From Xanthobacter sp. NM-59 (lineage in GTDB: Bacteria > Pseudomonadota > Alphaproteobacteria > Rhizobiales > Xanthobacteraceae), in assembly GCF_021401125.1 (NCBI RefSeq), contig NZ_JACBFQ010000001.1:930001-994000 (forward strand): a stretch of DNA of 64,000 bases, given 5' to 3'. The notes under the pieces are model-generated. The model saw only the letters and a list, made by a program, of their open reading frames with translations, was not told where the DNA came from and did not search any database. Below, one piece after another: positions 43,689 to 53,126 of the stretch (position 1 is the first letter of the stretch; each line of letters opens with the position of its first letter). The position numbers and the translations under genes were made by a program.

Positions 43689-44915
43689 ATGCCGCGCGCC
43701 GCCGCAACCCATCTGCGCCTCGTCTCCGACGCCCATGTCAGTCGCCATCTTACCCAGGTCCCAGACCTGGACACCGCATTCCACCTGCTCGGCGAAGCCA
43801 ATGCGCGCGCGCCGGCCGGCGCGCCGGTGGTGCCCGGCCGTCGGAAATTGTGGCTTCACGGCCCCGATGAGATCACCCGGCCCGCCCTCGCTTTTCTGGA
43901 GGCGGTGGGCCAACCGGTCGCCGGAATCTTGGTCGACAGGGCCGCCGACGGCGTGGCGCATCCGCGCCATGGGAACATTCCCGTGCTGAGGGCAGAGGAC
44001 GCCCCGCCGGAGGCGAAGGCCGCGGCGCTGGTGGCCATCGGCGCCCTGGCGATGCCGTTCGCGCCGATCGAGGCGGAGCTGAACCGCGTTGGCTGGTCCC
44101 ATTGCGTGCCGCTGCATGACGTCACCGCGTTCTTTCGCGAGCAGCAGCCCTTCGGCGACGGCTGGTTCGCGCCCCGGCTGGACCCGGCGGAGATGGAGGC
44201 GGCCGGCGCCGTTCTGGCGGGCTTCGGCGACGCGGCGTCGCGCGCCCACTATCTGCGCTTCGCCGCCTGGCGGCTGGCCCGGCAGGAGTGGGACTTCAGC
44301 GACGCTCCGGTGGAGCCGGACACCTGCTTTTTCATTCCCGAAGTGACACGCGCGTTCAAGCCGACGGAACGGGTGCTCGACGCGGGCGCCTACGACGGCC
44401 GCGTGATCGCCCAATTCCTGAAGCGGACGGGAACGTCCGTGTCCACCATCTGGGCGGTGGAGCCGGACGCTGCGAACCGGGCCCACCTCCAGGCCCGGGT
44501 GGATCGATTCGACATCGATCTTCGCGCCCGCACGCAGATTCTGGACGCCGTGCTGGGTGCCGGCGCCGAGGCGGTGCGCTTCCATGGCGGGCTTGGTCCG
44601 TGTTCGCGCATCGCGGCTTCCGGAAGCCGCCTGCGGGCCGCCGTGCCCCTCGACGCGCTGGCCCTTGACCCGACATTCGTGAATCTCGATTTGGAAGGGG
44701 CGGAGCTCAATGCTCTGGCGGGCGCCCGCCAGACCCTGTTGAAGCACCGGCCGATCATCGCCGTCACCACGCACCACAGCGCTGATGGCCTCATCGCGAC
44801 ACCGTCGTGGCTGATGCGCGAGCTTCCTGATTACACCGTGTTGATGCGCACCCACGGATGGTGCGGCACAGGCGCGGTTCTCTACGCCATCCCCAAGGAG
44901 CGCTCAGCCCCATGA
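43689..44915 (+). CDS. FkbM-family methyltransferase with N-terminal extension
   Basis: 408 residues. The last 185 form a FkbM-type SAM methyltransferase: motif I VLDAGAYDGRVIAQF (229-243), acidic loop AVEPDAANRAHLQ, and VNLDLEGAELNALAGA, the family's conserved D-x-E-G-x-E element. The first 200 residues hold no methyltransferase motif and may be a Rossmann-like sugar-binding region. Its start overlaps no upstream gene; the stop overlaps the next FkbM gene (ATGA, 44912-44915). FkbM enzymes O-methylate sugars or polyketides; here a surface glycan is the likely target. Confidence 0.85.
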   Translation: MPRAAATHLRLVSDAHVSRHLTQVPDLDTAFHLLGEANARAPAGAPVVPGRRKLWLHGPDEITRPALAFLEAVGQPVAGILVDRAADGVAHPRHGNIPVLRAEDAPPEAKAAALVAIGALAMPFAPIEAELNRVGWSHCVPLHDVTAFFREQQPFGDGWFAPRLDPAEMEAAGAVLAGFGDAASRAHYLRFAAWRLARQEWDFSDAPVEPDTCFFIPEVTRAFKPTERVLDAGAYDGRVIAQFLKRTGTSVSTIWAVEPDAANRAHLQARVDRFDIDLRARTQILDAVLGAGAEAVRFHGGLGPCSRIAASGSRLRAAVPLDALALDPTFVNLDLEGAELNALAGARQTLLKHRPIIAVTTHHSADGLIATPSWLMRELPDYTVLMRTHGWCGTGAVLYAIPKERSAP

Positions 44916-45637
44916 CCGTCTTTGCCGATTCCAGCGGGTTCATCATGGACCTCGGCATGCATAATGGCGACGACACCGCATATTATCTGGCGCGCGGCTA
45001 CAATGTCGTCGCGCTGGAGCCAAACCCCGTGCACGCCAATGCCGGGCGCATCCGCTTCGCCGATGCCATCGGCGCCGGGCGCCTGAAGCTGGTGGAGGCG
45101 GCCCTTTGGTCGCGCCGTGGCCTCCTGCCCTTTCATGTGAACGAAATCGACGATCGCTGGAGCAGCCTTGATCCCGAGCATGCCGCCCATGGCGGCGCGC
45201 CCACCCATGCCGTCGAGATCACGGCCCTCACGCTGGGCGACCTTTTCGACCGCTTCGGCACGCCGCTCTACATCAAGATCGATGTGGAAGGAGCAGAGAA
45301 GACCGTGCTGGATCAGCTTTCGCGCCAGCTCGTGAAACCGCTCTACACCAGCATCGCGGAAGGCCCCGTGGGCTTCGACTTCATCACGACGCTGGCCGAA
45401 TGCGGCTATGACGGGTTCCAGCTGGTGGACCAGTCGGACTTCAGCTCGATGGACGATCCGGACCTTCCCTATACCTTCCCGGAAGGCTCCTCCGGCCCCT
45501 TTGGAGACGCCCTGCCGGGTCCGTGGCTGGATCTCGCCGCCGTGGAGGAGCTCTATTCCACCACCGTGCGCAGGCCCGATGGCGAGCGCATCGCGCCCGA
45601 AACGAGCACGTTCGACATCCACGCCACCAAGGTCTAG
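44912..45637 (+). CDS. FkbM-family methyltransferase
   Basis: 241 residues from ATG at 44912. Motif I is IMDLGMHNGDDTAYYL, the acidic loop is VALEPNPVHANAG, and IKIDVEGAEKTVLDQL carries the family D-x-E-G-x-E. It is translationally coupled to the preceding FkbM gene, yet the two differ strongly, so they probably methylate different positions rather than being a recent duplication. Role in decorating a surface glycan is inferred from the neighbours. Confidence 0.9.
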   Translation: MTVFADSSGFIMDLGMHNGDDTAYYLARGYNVVALEPNPVHANAGRIRFADAIGAGRLKLVEAALWSRRGLLPFHVNEIDDRWSSLDPEHAAHGGAPTHAVEITALTLGDLFDRFGTPLYIKIDVEGAEKTVLDQLSRQLVKPLYTSIAEGPVGFDFITTLAECGYDGFQLVDQSDFSSMDDPDLPYTFPEGSSGPFGDALPGPWLDLAAVEELYSTTVRRPDGERIAPETSTFDIHATKV

Positions 45638-45775
45638 GCAACGCGAATTCCGCGGGGCCGCGGCGCCGCCGCACGCTTGCAACACAAGCCACGGGCAAGT
45701 CAGGGCGGCAAAGGTGCGGCCACAGGCTCATCCGCGACACCGCAGCAGGCGTCGCGGACGCAAGAGGACGAGAAC

Positions 45776-48004
45776 ATGGCCAAGGTGCAGAAGGCCGCAT
45801 CCCGCTCGGGGACGGGCGCCATTCTGAAATCCATTCAGGATGCCAAGCAGGCAGCCACCCTGCACCAGTCCGGCGCCTATGCCGAGGCGGCTGAGCTTTA
45901 CGCACGCATTCTGAAGCGCGACCCGCGCAACGCGCAGACCCGGCACATGCAGGCGCTCTGCTTCATCCGCCTGGGCCGGCTGCCCGAGGCGGTCTCCGCG
46001 CTGCGGACCGCCGCCAGCCAGAGCCCCAAGGACGCCAACATCCTGGCCAGCCTGGGCGAAGCGCTGATGAAGATCGGCGAGATCGCGGAGGCAAAGGCCG
46101 CCTTCGAGCGCGCCTGCGCCATCGAGCCGGAGCATCGGGCTGCGCGCCGGGCCCTGGCCCGCATCGTCGGCTCTGCTCCGGACGGGGTCGCGACCCTGCG
46201 CCAGTGGGTGGAGGCGCATCCCGGCGACGGCAACGCCATCCTGGCCCTCGGCCGGGCCATGATCGTGGCTGGCGAGAAGCCGAGCCTGGCCATCGAAGAA
46301 TGGCTGGCGGCGGAAAAGCGCGGCGCCCTCAAGGTTCAAAACATCATCGAGGAAGCCGACCACGCCTACAACAATGATCGCCCAGAGGAAGCACTGGCCC
46401 TGTTCCGAGCAGCCGCGGTCCTCAGTCCGGGCTATGCCGCAGTTCACTGCAACATCGGCGCGCTGCTGATGGAGAACGACCTGCAGGGTTCCCTGCGGGC
46501 TCTGCAGACCGCGCTCACCCTCAATCCCGACAATGTCAGTGCGCTTCTCAACATGGCCAGCCTGTATTCGCGGCTGGGACGGCACTCCGAAGCCCTGGAC
46601 TGCTATCTGCGCACGCTGACGCTCACGCCCGACAGCATTCCGGCCCATGTTGGCGCCATCGACATGAGCCACCACATCTGCGAGTGGGGCAATCTCGCCA
46701 AATGGGAGAAGGAGATTACCCGGCTTCTCGCGGGCGACGAGCTGATCAACGTCGATCCCTTCGTGCTCCTCAGCTGCGAGGTCACCCGCCACGATTTGCT
46801 GCGCGCCGCACGTGGCTGCAGCACCACCCGTGTTGCACGCGGCACGCCGCTGCCGCCGCCGCCGCCGCCCGCGGGCGATCCGAACCGCCGCATCCGCATC
46901 GGCTACCTGTCCAGCGACCTGCATGCCCACGCCACGGCCTACCTGACCGCGGGCATGTTCGAGCGCCATGATCGCGAGAAGTTCGAAACCTTTGCCTATT
47001 CCCACGGCATCGATGACGGATCCGAGACCCGCAAGCGGATGGAGAAGGCGTTCGACCACTTCATCGACATCCGCACCCTCACGGATCGCGAGGCCGCCGT
47101 GCGCATGCGCGAAGACGGCATCGATATTCTGGTGGATCTGAAGGGCTTTACGGGCGGCTGCCGCACCGCCATCCTGGCCCTGCGTCCGGCTCCCGTTCAG
47201 GTGAACTTCGTGGGCTTTCCCGGCTCCATGGGTGCCGATTTCATCGACTATCTCGTGGCCGACCGCATCATCATACCGCCAGAGACCGAGAGCGATTACG
47301 ACGAAAAGATCGTCCTTTTGCCGGACTGCTACCAGCCCAATGACAGCACCCGCGCCGTGCCCTCGGCGGTGCCGAGCCGGGCCGAGTGCGGGCTGCCGCA
47401 GGATGGCTTCGTGTTCTGCTGTTTCAACAACACCTACAAGATCACGCCGGAGATTTTCGACGTCTGGATGCGCCTGCTGGACCAGGTGCCCGGCTCCGTG
47501 CTCTGGCTGTTCGAGGCCAACCGCACGGTCCGCGACAACCTGGCCTATGAGACTGCCGCGCGGGGCGTCGATCCGGAGCGGCTCGTCTTCGCCCCCTTTA
47601 TCAAGGGCCAGGACAAGCACATCGCCCGGTACATGCAGGCCGACCTGTTCCTGGACACGCGACCCGTCAACGCCCACACAACCGCGAGCGACGCCCTGTG
47701 GGCCGGCGTGCCGGTGGTGACCTATCCGGGTGAAACCTTCGCGTCCCGCGTGGCGGCGAGCCTGGTCAGCGCCGTTGGGCTCCCGGAACTCGCCGTCTCC
47801 TCCTTTGAGGCCTATGAGGCTCTCGCACTTTCCATCGCGCGCGACCCGGCACGCCTTGCCGCGCTGAAAGCCCATCTGGCAGCCGCGCGCACCAGCTCTC
47901 CCCTGTTCGACACCGCAACCTTCACGCGCAATGTTGAGACCGCCTTCACGCGCATGCACGCCTTGCGCTGCGCCGGGAAAAAGCCGGAGCGCATCGTGAT
48001 CTGA
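45776..48004 (+). CDS. TPR-GT41 protein (O-GlcNAc-transferase-like glycosyltransferase)
   Basis: 742 residues from ATG at 45776 with AGAGGACGAGAAC before it. TPR-type helical repeats fill about 20-325. A short poly-proline run (PLPPPPPP) links to a GT41 catalytic region beginning RIRIGYLSSDLHAHATAYL, with VDLKGFTGGCR, VNFVGFPGSMGADFIDY, VFCCFNNTYKITPEIF, the donor-binding HIARYMQADLFLDTRPVNAHTTASDAL and GVPVVTYPG. The His of L-H-A-H-A and Lys in N-T-Y-K-I match the family core. Bacterial GT41 proteins glycosylate proteins such as adhesins, flagellins or pili. No acceptor gene is adjacent. The clustering with sugar-nucleotide genes suggests a modified sugar may be used. Confidence 0.9.
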   Translation: MAKVQKAASRSGTGAILKSIQDAKQAATLHQSGAYAEAAELYARILKRDPRNAQTRHMQALCFIRLGRLPEAVSALRTAASQSPKDANILASLGEALMKIGEIAEAKAAFERACAIEPEHRAARRALARIVGSAPDGVATLRQWVEAHPGDGNAILALGRAMIVAGEKPSLAIEEWLAAEKRGALKVQNIIEEADHAYNNDRPEEALALFRAAAVLSPGYAAVHCNIGALLMENDLQGSLRALQTALTLNPDNVSALLNMASLYSRLGRHSEALDCYLRTLTLTPDSIPAHVGAIDMSHHICEWGNLAKWEKEITRLLAGDELINVDPFVLLSCEVTRHDLLRAARGCSTTRVARGTPLPPPPPPAGDPNRRIRIGYLSSDLHAHATAYLTAGMFERHDREKFETFAYSHGIDDGSETRKRMEKAFDHFIDIRTLTDREAAVRMREDGIDILVDLKGFTGGCRTAILALRPAPVQVNFVGFPGSMGADFIDYLVADRIIIPPETESDYDEKIVLLPDCYQPNDSTRAVPSAVPSRAECGLPQDGFVFCCFNNTYKITPEIFDVWMRLLDQVPGSVLWLFEANRTVRDNLAYETAARGVDPERLVFAPFIKGQDKHIARYMQADLFLDTRPVNAHTTASDALWAGVPVVTYPGETFASRVAASLVSAVGLPELAVSSFEAYEALALSIARDPARLAALKAHLAAARTSSPLFDTATFTRNVETAFTRMHALRCAGKKPERIVI

Positions 48005-48242
48005 TCGTCCGCGCGCTGCCGGCGAAGCATGCCGATACGGTGCATTTGATCGTGGTCAACGCCATTTCACCGTTTACACTGCAAGGCTTCAGCCCGGACT
48101 TCGACCCGCGTCGTTTCCGCCTTCTCCTCCCTGGCATCCGCCGGGCCGGGGACCGCCGTCGCGGGTGAGGGAGCCGGCGATCCGGCGTGGACGGCCGCGT
48201 CCCGCGCCGATCGAAGGCCCGATGCAGAGAAAGATGTGAGAC

Positions 48243-49340
48243 ATGACTGAGGATGGCACCCCCGTGGAAATCGTCACCGGCAGCGACGCACCGGAGGCGC
48301 CCTTTCTCCAGGCTGCCGCGGACAGTCTTGCCGATGAGCGCGTGAAGGCGGCCCAGGAGGCGAATGCCTCCGCCGTAGCCGATATCGCCGCGGATGAGAC
48401 GGTGACGGAGGGGCTTGAAGCCATCATCGCCGGCTCGTCTCCGGACGATGCCGCCCGTCTTCGCGCCTCCCTCGGCCTGCCCAAGCCCCCGGGCCAGTCC
48501 CATGCCCGCAACGACGCCCTCTCCGACGACTGGCGCACGGGCGGCTACCCCTACAAATACCGGATTCTGCGCCGGGACTACGAGCAGCAGAAATTCCTGC
48601 TGCAGAGCGAACTTCTGAAGCTCCAATCCTGGGTGAAAGAAGCCCGGCAGCGGCTCATCATTCTGTTCGAGGGCCGTGATGCCGCCGGCAAGGGCGGCAC
48701 CATCAAGCGCTTCATGGAGCACCTCAACCCGCGTGGTGCCCGCGTCGTGGCTCTTGAGAAGCCGAGCGAGGTCGAGCGCGGCCAGTGGTATTTCCAGCGC
48801 TATGTGGAGCACTTGCCCACGACTGGCGAGATCGTCCTGTTTGATCGCAGCTGGTATAATCGGGCCGGCGTCGAGCGCGTGATGGGCTTCTGCAGCAACG
48901 ATGAGTATCGCGAGTTTCTGCGTCAGGCGCCTGAATTCGAGCGCAACTTGGTGCGCAGCGGAACCCACCTCATCAAGTTCTGGTTCTCGGTGAGCCGCGA
49001 GGAGCAGCGGCGGCGCTTCAAGGAACGCAAGGTGCATCCCCTGAAGCAGTGGAAGCTCTCGCCCATCGACCTCGCGTCCCTCGACAAGTGGGAAGATTAC
49101 ACTCGCGCCAAGGAAGCCATGTTCTTCCACACCGATACGGCCGACTCCCCCTGGACCGTCATCAAGTCCGACGACAAGAAGCGCGCGCGCCTGAACGCCA
49201 TGCGCTATGTGCTTCACTCCCTGCCCTACACCGGCAAGGATCCCGGGCGCATTGGTCCGGTGGACCTGCTGCTGGTGGGCCGAGCCAATGCCGTGCACGA
49301 GCGCGACGAATACAGCTTCGGTGCACCGACCGGCCTTTAG
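48243..49340 (+). CDS. ppk2: Polyphosphate kinase 2 (PPK2 class I)
   Basis: 365 residues, with about 95 poorly conserved residues before the core. Core: YPYKYRILRRDYE, Walker A FEGRDAAGKGGTIKRF (Lys150), Walker B LFDRSWYNRAGVERV (Asp201), lid region REEQRRRFKERKVHPLKQWKLSPID (key Arg/Lys), and a final WTVIKSDDKKRARLNAMRYVL. It moves phosphate between polyphosphate and nucleoside diphosphates, favouring GTP or ATP formation. It stands alone between the glycan genes and the kps-like genes. The long acidic N-terminal region is unusual and may regulate or oligomerise the enzyme. Confidence 0.94.
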   Translation: MTEDGTPVEIVTGSDAPEAPFLQAAADSLADERVKAAQEANASAVADIAADETVTEGLEAIIAGSSPDDAARLRASLGLPKPPGQSHARNDALSDDWRTGGYPYKYRILRRDYEQQKFLLQSELLKLQSWVKEARQRLIILFEGRDAAGKGGTIKRFMEHLNPRGARVVALEKPSEVERGQWYFQRYVEHLPTTGEIVLFDRSWYNRAGVERVMGFCSNDEYREFLRQAPEFERNLVRSGTHLIKFWFSVSREEQRRRFKERKVHPLKQWKLSPIDLASLDKWEDYTRAKEAMFFHTDTADSPWTVIKSDDKKRARLNAMRYVLHSLPYTGKDPGRIGPVDLLLVGRANAVHERDEYSFGAPTGL

Positions 49341-49838
49341 AGCGCCCTGCCCGCCGCTGTCACCGCTTCGCGCGCCGAAAATGCGGCACATCACCGGCTA
49401 AAGCCCTCCCCGTTTCCGTGAAATGGGAAGGGCACCGGTGCGCCTGACCGCGGGATGCTCACTCAGAGGGTGCCCAACCGGCGCTCTGCCCGCGGCCAAC
49501 AGGCCACGTCAAGCCAACCAACAGACCCAGGAACGGTCATTCCGGAATCGGCAATCGCCGGCCACCAATGTATTCTCTGAATGCGCCCTGTGGGCTTCGC
49601 TCGACCGCCCCGGCCATGCACCGAGCGAGCGTAGGCACTCAGCGCCCACCCTCCGTGCCGGTCGGGATCGCCGGGCGGTCTGGGCCGAAGTCCGGACATG
49701 GCTGGCGTTCGGACGCATGACCTCCCGCCCATCGCGGCCCGAGGGTCAGCATCGGGCCGCTCCCCGGGCCCTAAGGAGGTGCCCCGTCCCAACCCACGCG
49801 GAAAGCTGGGGCGCTTGGTCAATTCCGACGTGTCGACC
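49341..49838. other. Intergenic region between convergent ppk2 and kpsE-like genes
   Basis: 498 bases with no supportable gene. An imperfect hairpin at about 49405-49434 (GCCCTCCCC against GGGAAGGGC, one mismatch) lies about 65 bases after ppk2 and may end its transcript. Nothing else stands out. Confidence 0.4.
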
Positions 49839-51359
49839 TTAGACGCTGTGGTCCCGAATGGACGCGAGCACCAGGCGCGCGATCAGCCATGCAACGAAGG
49901 TCACGGCAACAACGCCCAGCAGGATCAGGAAACGCCGAGGAATCGTCGACTCTTGCGGAGGCGAGGGCGGAACGATATTCACCACGTAAAGTTTCTGGTG
50001 CTCAGACTGCAAGACCGCGCTCTGCAGCATGGCAGCAGCGGAATTGTATTTCTGCTGCGCAAGCTGAACGTCAATTTCCAGAAGCTTGAACCGGCTGATC
50101 AGGGGCGCCAGCGCATCGGTCCGCCCGGTCAGCCTGCTCTGCTCGGTCCGGATCTGCGACTCCAGCGACGCCAGCATGTTGCGGATCTCGACAGCGCGCG
50201 GAGAGTCCGGCGAAGCCGTGCTCGTCAAAGCGCCCAGCTCCGCCCGCTTCACCGCAACCTGCTCGCGCAGGGACGCAATGATCTTGCTGAAGCTCGAGGC
50301 CTCGTCCAGCGGATCCAACATGCCATTCTTCACTTGAAGATCGGTCATGGCAAGCATCGCCGCGCGCAAGCCGTCCTCGGCCTCCGTCAGCTGCACCTGC
50401 GCGAGGCGGATCATGTCAGTCCGGGCGCGCTCGTTGAAGGTGTTGACCAGCCGCTCACTGATGCGCGAGAGAACCTGCGCCATCTGGTAGGCGGTCTCCG
50501 GATCATAGGCATCCGTCGACAGGGTGATCTGCCCTTCGATGTCGGAATAGGAAACCGACGTGTGCGCCAGGTAATTTGCATACCGCGCTTCGTAGTCGGC
50601 ATTTTTGGGCAGGCGATTGAACCAGTCGATGCTGCCGGACTTGAAACGATCACTCAGCTTCAAGGCCTTCTCAAGCTCATTGAAAGCCTCGCGCGACCGG
50701 ATGAAGTTCACGACAGCAAACGATTCGTCGATCGCACGCTCCGCATATCCCTGCCCCGTCGGCGCGAGAGCGCCGGACAAGGTGCCCATGGACCCGCTAT
50801 ACGCGGCCGAATTGGTGGGATTGCGAATGGCGAGGACCGTATCGACGCGATATCCGTCCGGCGCGATCAGATAGAGGTACCCCGCCGCCACGATAATCGG
50901 CAAGGCGAAGAACAGCCGATTGAAAGTCTTGATGTTGGACCGCCAGAACTCGCGCACCGCCATCCGCTGCAAGAGCGGGGCGTTGGCCTCCTCAGCCACA
51001 ACATCGTCGCCGGGCACCTTCAGCCAGTTGAAGATGGACCGGACATTGGCCGTGCGCTGCCGCAACCCGCGCAGAACAGGCCCCAGCCGCGGCGCCACCA
51101 GCGCCCGACTCGCGCGCGGGGCCTCAGATCCCTCGTCCTGGCCGTCTTGCTCCTCGCCCCGGCCAGCTGGCTTCAGGGCCGCCGCGCGCAGGCGCCGAAG
51201 GACGGCGGGAGCCTCGTTTGCCTCAACACTCGGCAGCTGAACCACCGCGGCCGGCCGGCGCCGACGCGGATTCGCCGCGCTCTCGCCATTGGCGCCAGGC
51301 ACCTCGACGTCGTCAATCGGCGCAGCCGGACGTTGACGCAGATTCACGGGACTGTTCAA
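49839..51359 (-). CDS. KpsE/CtrB-like capsule-export inner-membrane (PCP-3) protein
   Basis: 506 residues, longer than the usual ~380 because of a basic, Pro/Arg-rich cytosolic N-terminus of about 130 residues. Two membrane helices, RLFFALPIIVAAGYLYLIA (about 146-164) and LILLGVVAVTFVAWLIARLVLA near the C-terminus, flank a periplasmic coiled coil (SFSKIIASLREQVAVKRAELGAL). A P-x-x-P motif (VNIVPPSPPQESTIPRR, key P-P-S-P-P) precedes the last helix, as in the family. It spans the periplasm for ABC-type capsule export. The outer-membrane partner (KpsD/CtrA) is not in this window. Confidence 0.85.
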   Translation of the reverse strand: MNSPVNLRQRPAAPIDDVEVPGANGESAANPRRRRPAAVVQLPSVEANEAPAVLRRLRAAALKPAGRGEEQDGQDEGSEAPRASRALVAPRLGPVLRGLRQRTANVRSIFNWLKVPGDDVVAEEANAPLLQRMAVREFWRSNIKTFNRLFFALPIIVAAGYLYLIAPDGYRVDTVLAIRNPTNSAAYSGSMGTLSGALAPTGQGYAERAIDESFAVVNFIRSREAFNELEKALKLSDRFKSGSIDWFNRLPKNADYEARYANYLAHTSVSYSDIEGQITLSTDAYDPETAYQMAQVLSRISERLVNTFNERARTDMIRLAQVQLTEAEDGLRAAMLAMTDLQVKNGMLDPLDEASSFSKIIASLREQVAVKRAELGALTSTASPDSPRAVEIRNMLASLESQIRTEQSRLTGRTDALAPLISRFKLLEIDVQLAQQKYNSAAAMLQSAVLQSEHQKLYVVNIVPPSPPQESTIPRRFLILLGVVAVTFVAWLIARLVLASIRDHSV

Positions 51360-51377
51360 GCCGAACCCCTTCGCACT

Positions 51378-52220
51378 TTAGAGCGCATCATCACTCGCTT
51401 CGCCCCGCGGATCAACCCGCGCAGTCAAAGAGACGCCGGTAAAGACCTTGTAAGCCTCGCGCCTATTTTTGTATGTCTTTATGATTCCATTTTCCAAAAC
51501 ATAGAAGTCATCACAAAGATCCCTTATCGCCGCAGCGTTCTTTGAGACGATAATTAAACTGTGCGTTTTCTGCCTCTCAAGGATCAGCGTCTTGATATGA
51601 TCGCGAAATTGGCGCGACCCGGCACACAATTGATCGTCCGCAACGTAGCAATCGAAATCAAGAGCATAGCACAAGCTCGTCGATGCTCTTACGGTAAAAT
51701 CAGGGACCAGTTCCGCCAGAGGCCGATCCATATCCTGCGTGCGGATCTTTCCTATTTCCTTAACGGCCTCCAGCATGTCAGGGGCCCATGCCCCATACAT
51801 GAGGCTGAGAAGGCGCACATTCGCGCGAATAGTCATGTCCTTACGGAAGATATCACGCGCACCCAGGGGCCACGACACGCGCATTCCGTGGATCACCCGC
51901 CCGGCGTCCGGCGCCATGTTTCCCGTCAGGATCTGCACCAGGGTTGACTTGCCGACCCCCGCCTCGCCCAGGACACCAATGGCTCTTCCGCGCGGAAAGA
52001 TGGCGTCGACCCCCTTCAACACTTCCGTTTGGCGTGGCCGGAGCCCAATGGTTTTCGTCACCCCTTCGAGAACCACCGCCCCCCTGCCGCGCACCCGATC
52101 CACCCCGGACGGCACGACGCGCGCCCCCGGCGTGGCGTCCTCCACCTGGGGCGCGAGCGCCGAAGGGGACTTCGCCCGCCGGCGCGGAAGAACGTGCCAC
52201 AGCGATTTCAGCATTCGCAC
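51378..52220 (-). CDS. KpsT-like polysaccharide-export ATPase with degenerate motifs
   Basis: 280 residues from GTG at 52218-52220 (GGGGGAT 6 bases upstream); ATG at 52212-52214 is an alternative. An N-terminal extension of about 45 residues precedes Walker A GEAGVGKST. Two key sites deviate: the signature region reads FTVRASTSL where KpsT has S-S-G-M, and Walker B ends CYVADD, so the catalytic Glu is Asp, with CAGSRQF in place of A-V-G-D. The C-terminal switch region (SLIIVSKNAAAIRDLC) lacks the usual His. It should energise the KpsM-like permease 70 bases upstream, but ATPase activity may be low or altered. Confidence 0.8.
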   Translation of the reverse strand: MRMLKSLWHVLPRRRAKSPSALAPQVEDATPGARVVPSGVDRVRGRGAVVLEGVTKTIGLRPRQTEVLKGVDAIFPRGRAIGVLGEAGVGKSTLVQILTGNMAPDAGRVIHGMRVSWPLGARDIFRKDMTIRANVRLLSLMYGAWAPDMLEAVKEIGKIRTQDMDRPLAELVPDFTVRASTSLCYALDFDCYVADDQLCAGSRQFRDHIKTLILERQKTHSLIIVSKNAAAIRDLCDDFYVLENGIIKTYKNRREAYKVFTGVSLTARVDPRGEASDDAL

Positions 52221-52289
52221 ACACCATCCCCCGCCGGCCCTTGCACGGCGCTCCCCTCAAGGCCGCGATGCCGCATGGCATCCCGAAGC

Positions 52290-53126
52290 TCAAACGCCAG
52301 CAGCCACATCGAAGGCATCTTCATCCGCCCCCTGACGCTGAGTGCTCGCCTGGGCGCGCTTGCGCGTCACGCGCTCAAGCATGAGGCCCAAGGCAATCGT
52401 CACCCCCACCGTGGAGAGAACATAAACCCAGCTCCCCATCTGAGTGATGTAGGTCTTGAAGTAGGCCGTGCGCATCAACTCCATGAAATGGAAAATCGGA
52501 TTATAAATTAGAATTCCGCGAAGCATATAAGGCGCTTCTGGCCAGATGAACATGACGCCACTGGCCCACATGGCGATCATCATGAGACCGGCAACGACCA
52601 TCTTCGCGAAGGGCACATAGACGAATAGTGCACCAAAGCATAAGCCGAGCGCGAAGCCCCAGATACCCATCAACAGCATCAGCAAAAATACCTGCACGGG
52701 ATTTGCCATGAACGGCGAGATCCCAAGCCAATAGAAGGTGATGAAAACCGGAAATCCGATCATCATGTAAAATACGATGTTCAGGATCGCGCGGGCGGCC
52801 AACACATCAAGAGAGGTGACGCGTGGATTGGCGCGAAAAGCGCCTTTCGCGGTCTTGAAGGAAGCCACCCGAAACAACGTCGTGCGCAGCATCCAGAACA
52901 GGATCATCCCGGAGATCACGAATGGTATTACGGGCATACCGTGGTGGGTCGGCGCGCGCGTGACAAGGCGCAGGATCAACATGCTGCCGGTAATCACGGA
53001 AAGGCTGAGCAACTCTTCGAGAAGCCCCAGAGAACGCTTGGAGATGCGGATGGCGTACTCCGCCATCACCATGCCGATAAGGCTTCGCCATTGGTTTTTC
53101 ACCGCTGTCGAGAACACATCATCCAT
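52290..53126 (-). CDS. KpsM-like ABC-2 permease for polysaccharide export
   Basis: 278 residues from ATG at 53124-53126; a longer start (MGWSGSRLG, 9 codons upstream) is possible. Six hydrophobic helices fit ABC-2 permeases of the KpsM/Wzm group, for example MPVIPFVISGMILFWMLR, FYMMIGFPVFITFYWLG, MLLMGIWGFALGLCFGALF and MVVAGLMMIAMWASGVMF, followed by NPIFHFMELMRTAYF, a conserved end of KpsM. It forms the membrane channel for capsule or related glycolipid-linked polymer. It heads a minus-strand operon: permease, ATPase, KpsE-like protein. Confidence 0.88.
   Translation of the reverse strand: MDDVFSTAVKNQWRSLIGMVMAEYAIRISKRSLGLLEELLSLSVITGSMLILRLVTRAPTHHGMPVIPFVISGMILFWMLRTTLFRVASFKTAKGAFRANPRVTSLDVLAARAILNIVFYMMIGFPVFITFYWLGISPFMANPVQVFLLMLLMGIWGFALGLCFGALFVYVPFAKMVVAGLMMIAMWASGVMFIWPEAPYMLRGILIYNPIFHFMELMRTAYFKTYITQMGSWVYVLSTVGVTIALGLMLERVTRKRAQASTQRQGADEDAFDVAAGV

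Noticed and set aside
45728-47959. A 743-residue open frame antisense to the GT41 gene
   Set aside because: No domain, ribosome site or neighbour support; it mirrors the GT41 codon pattern.
49698-51545. A 615-residue plus-strand open frame across the KpsE-like gene
   Set aside because: Arg/Gln/Leu-rich composition and no start signal; the minus-strand protein has the right helices and P-x-x-P motif.
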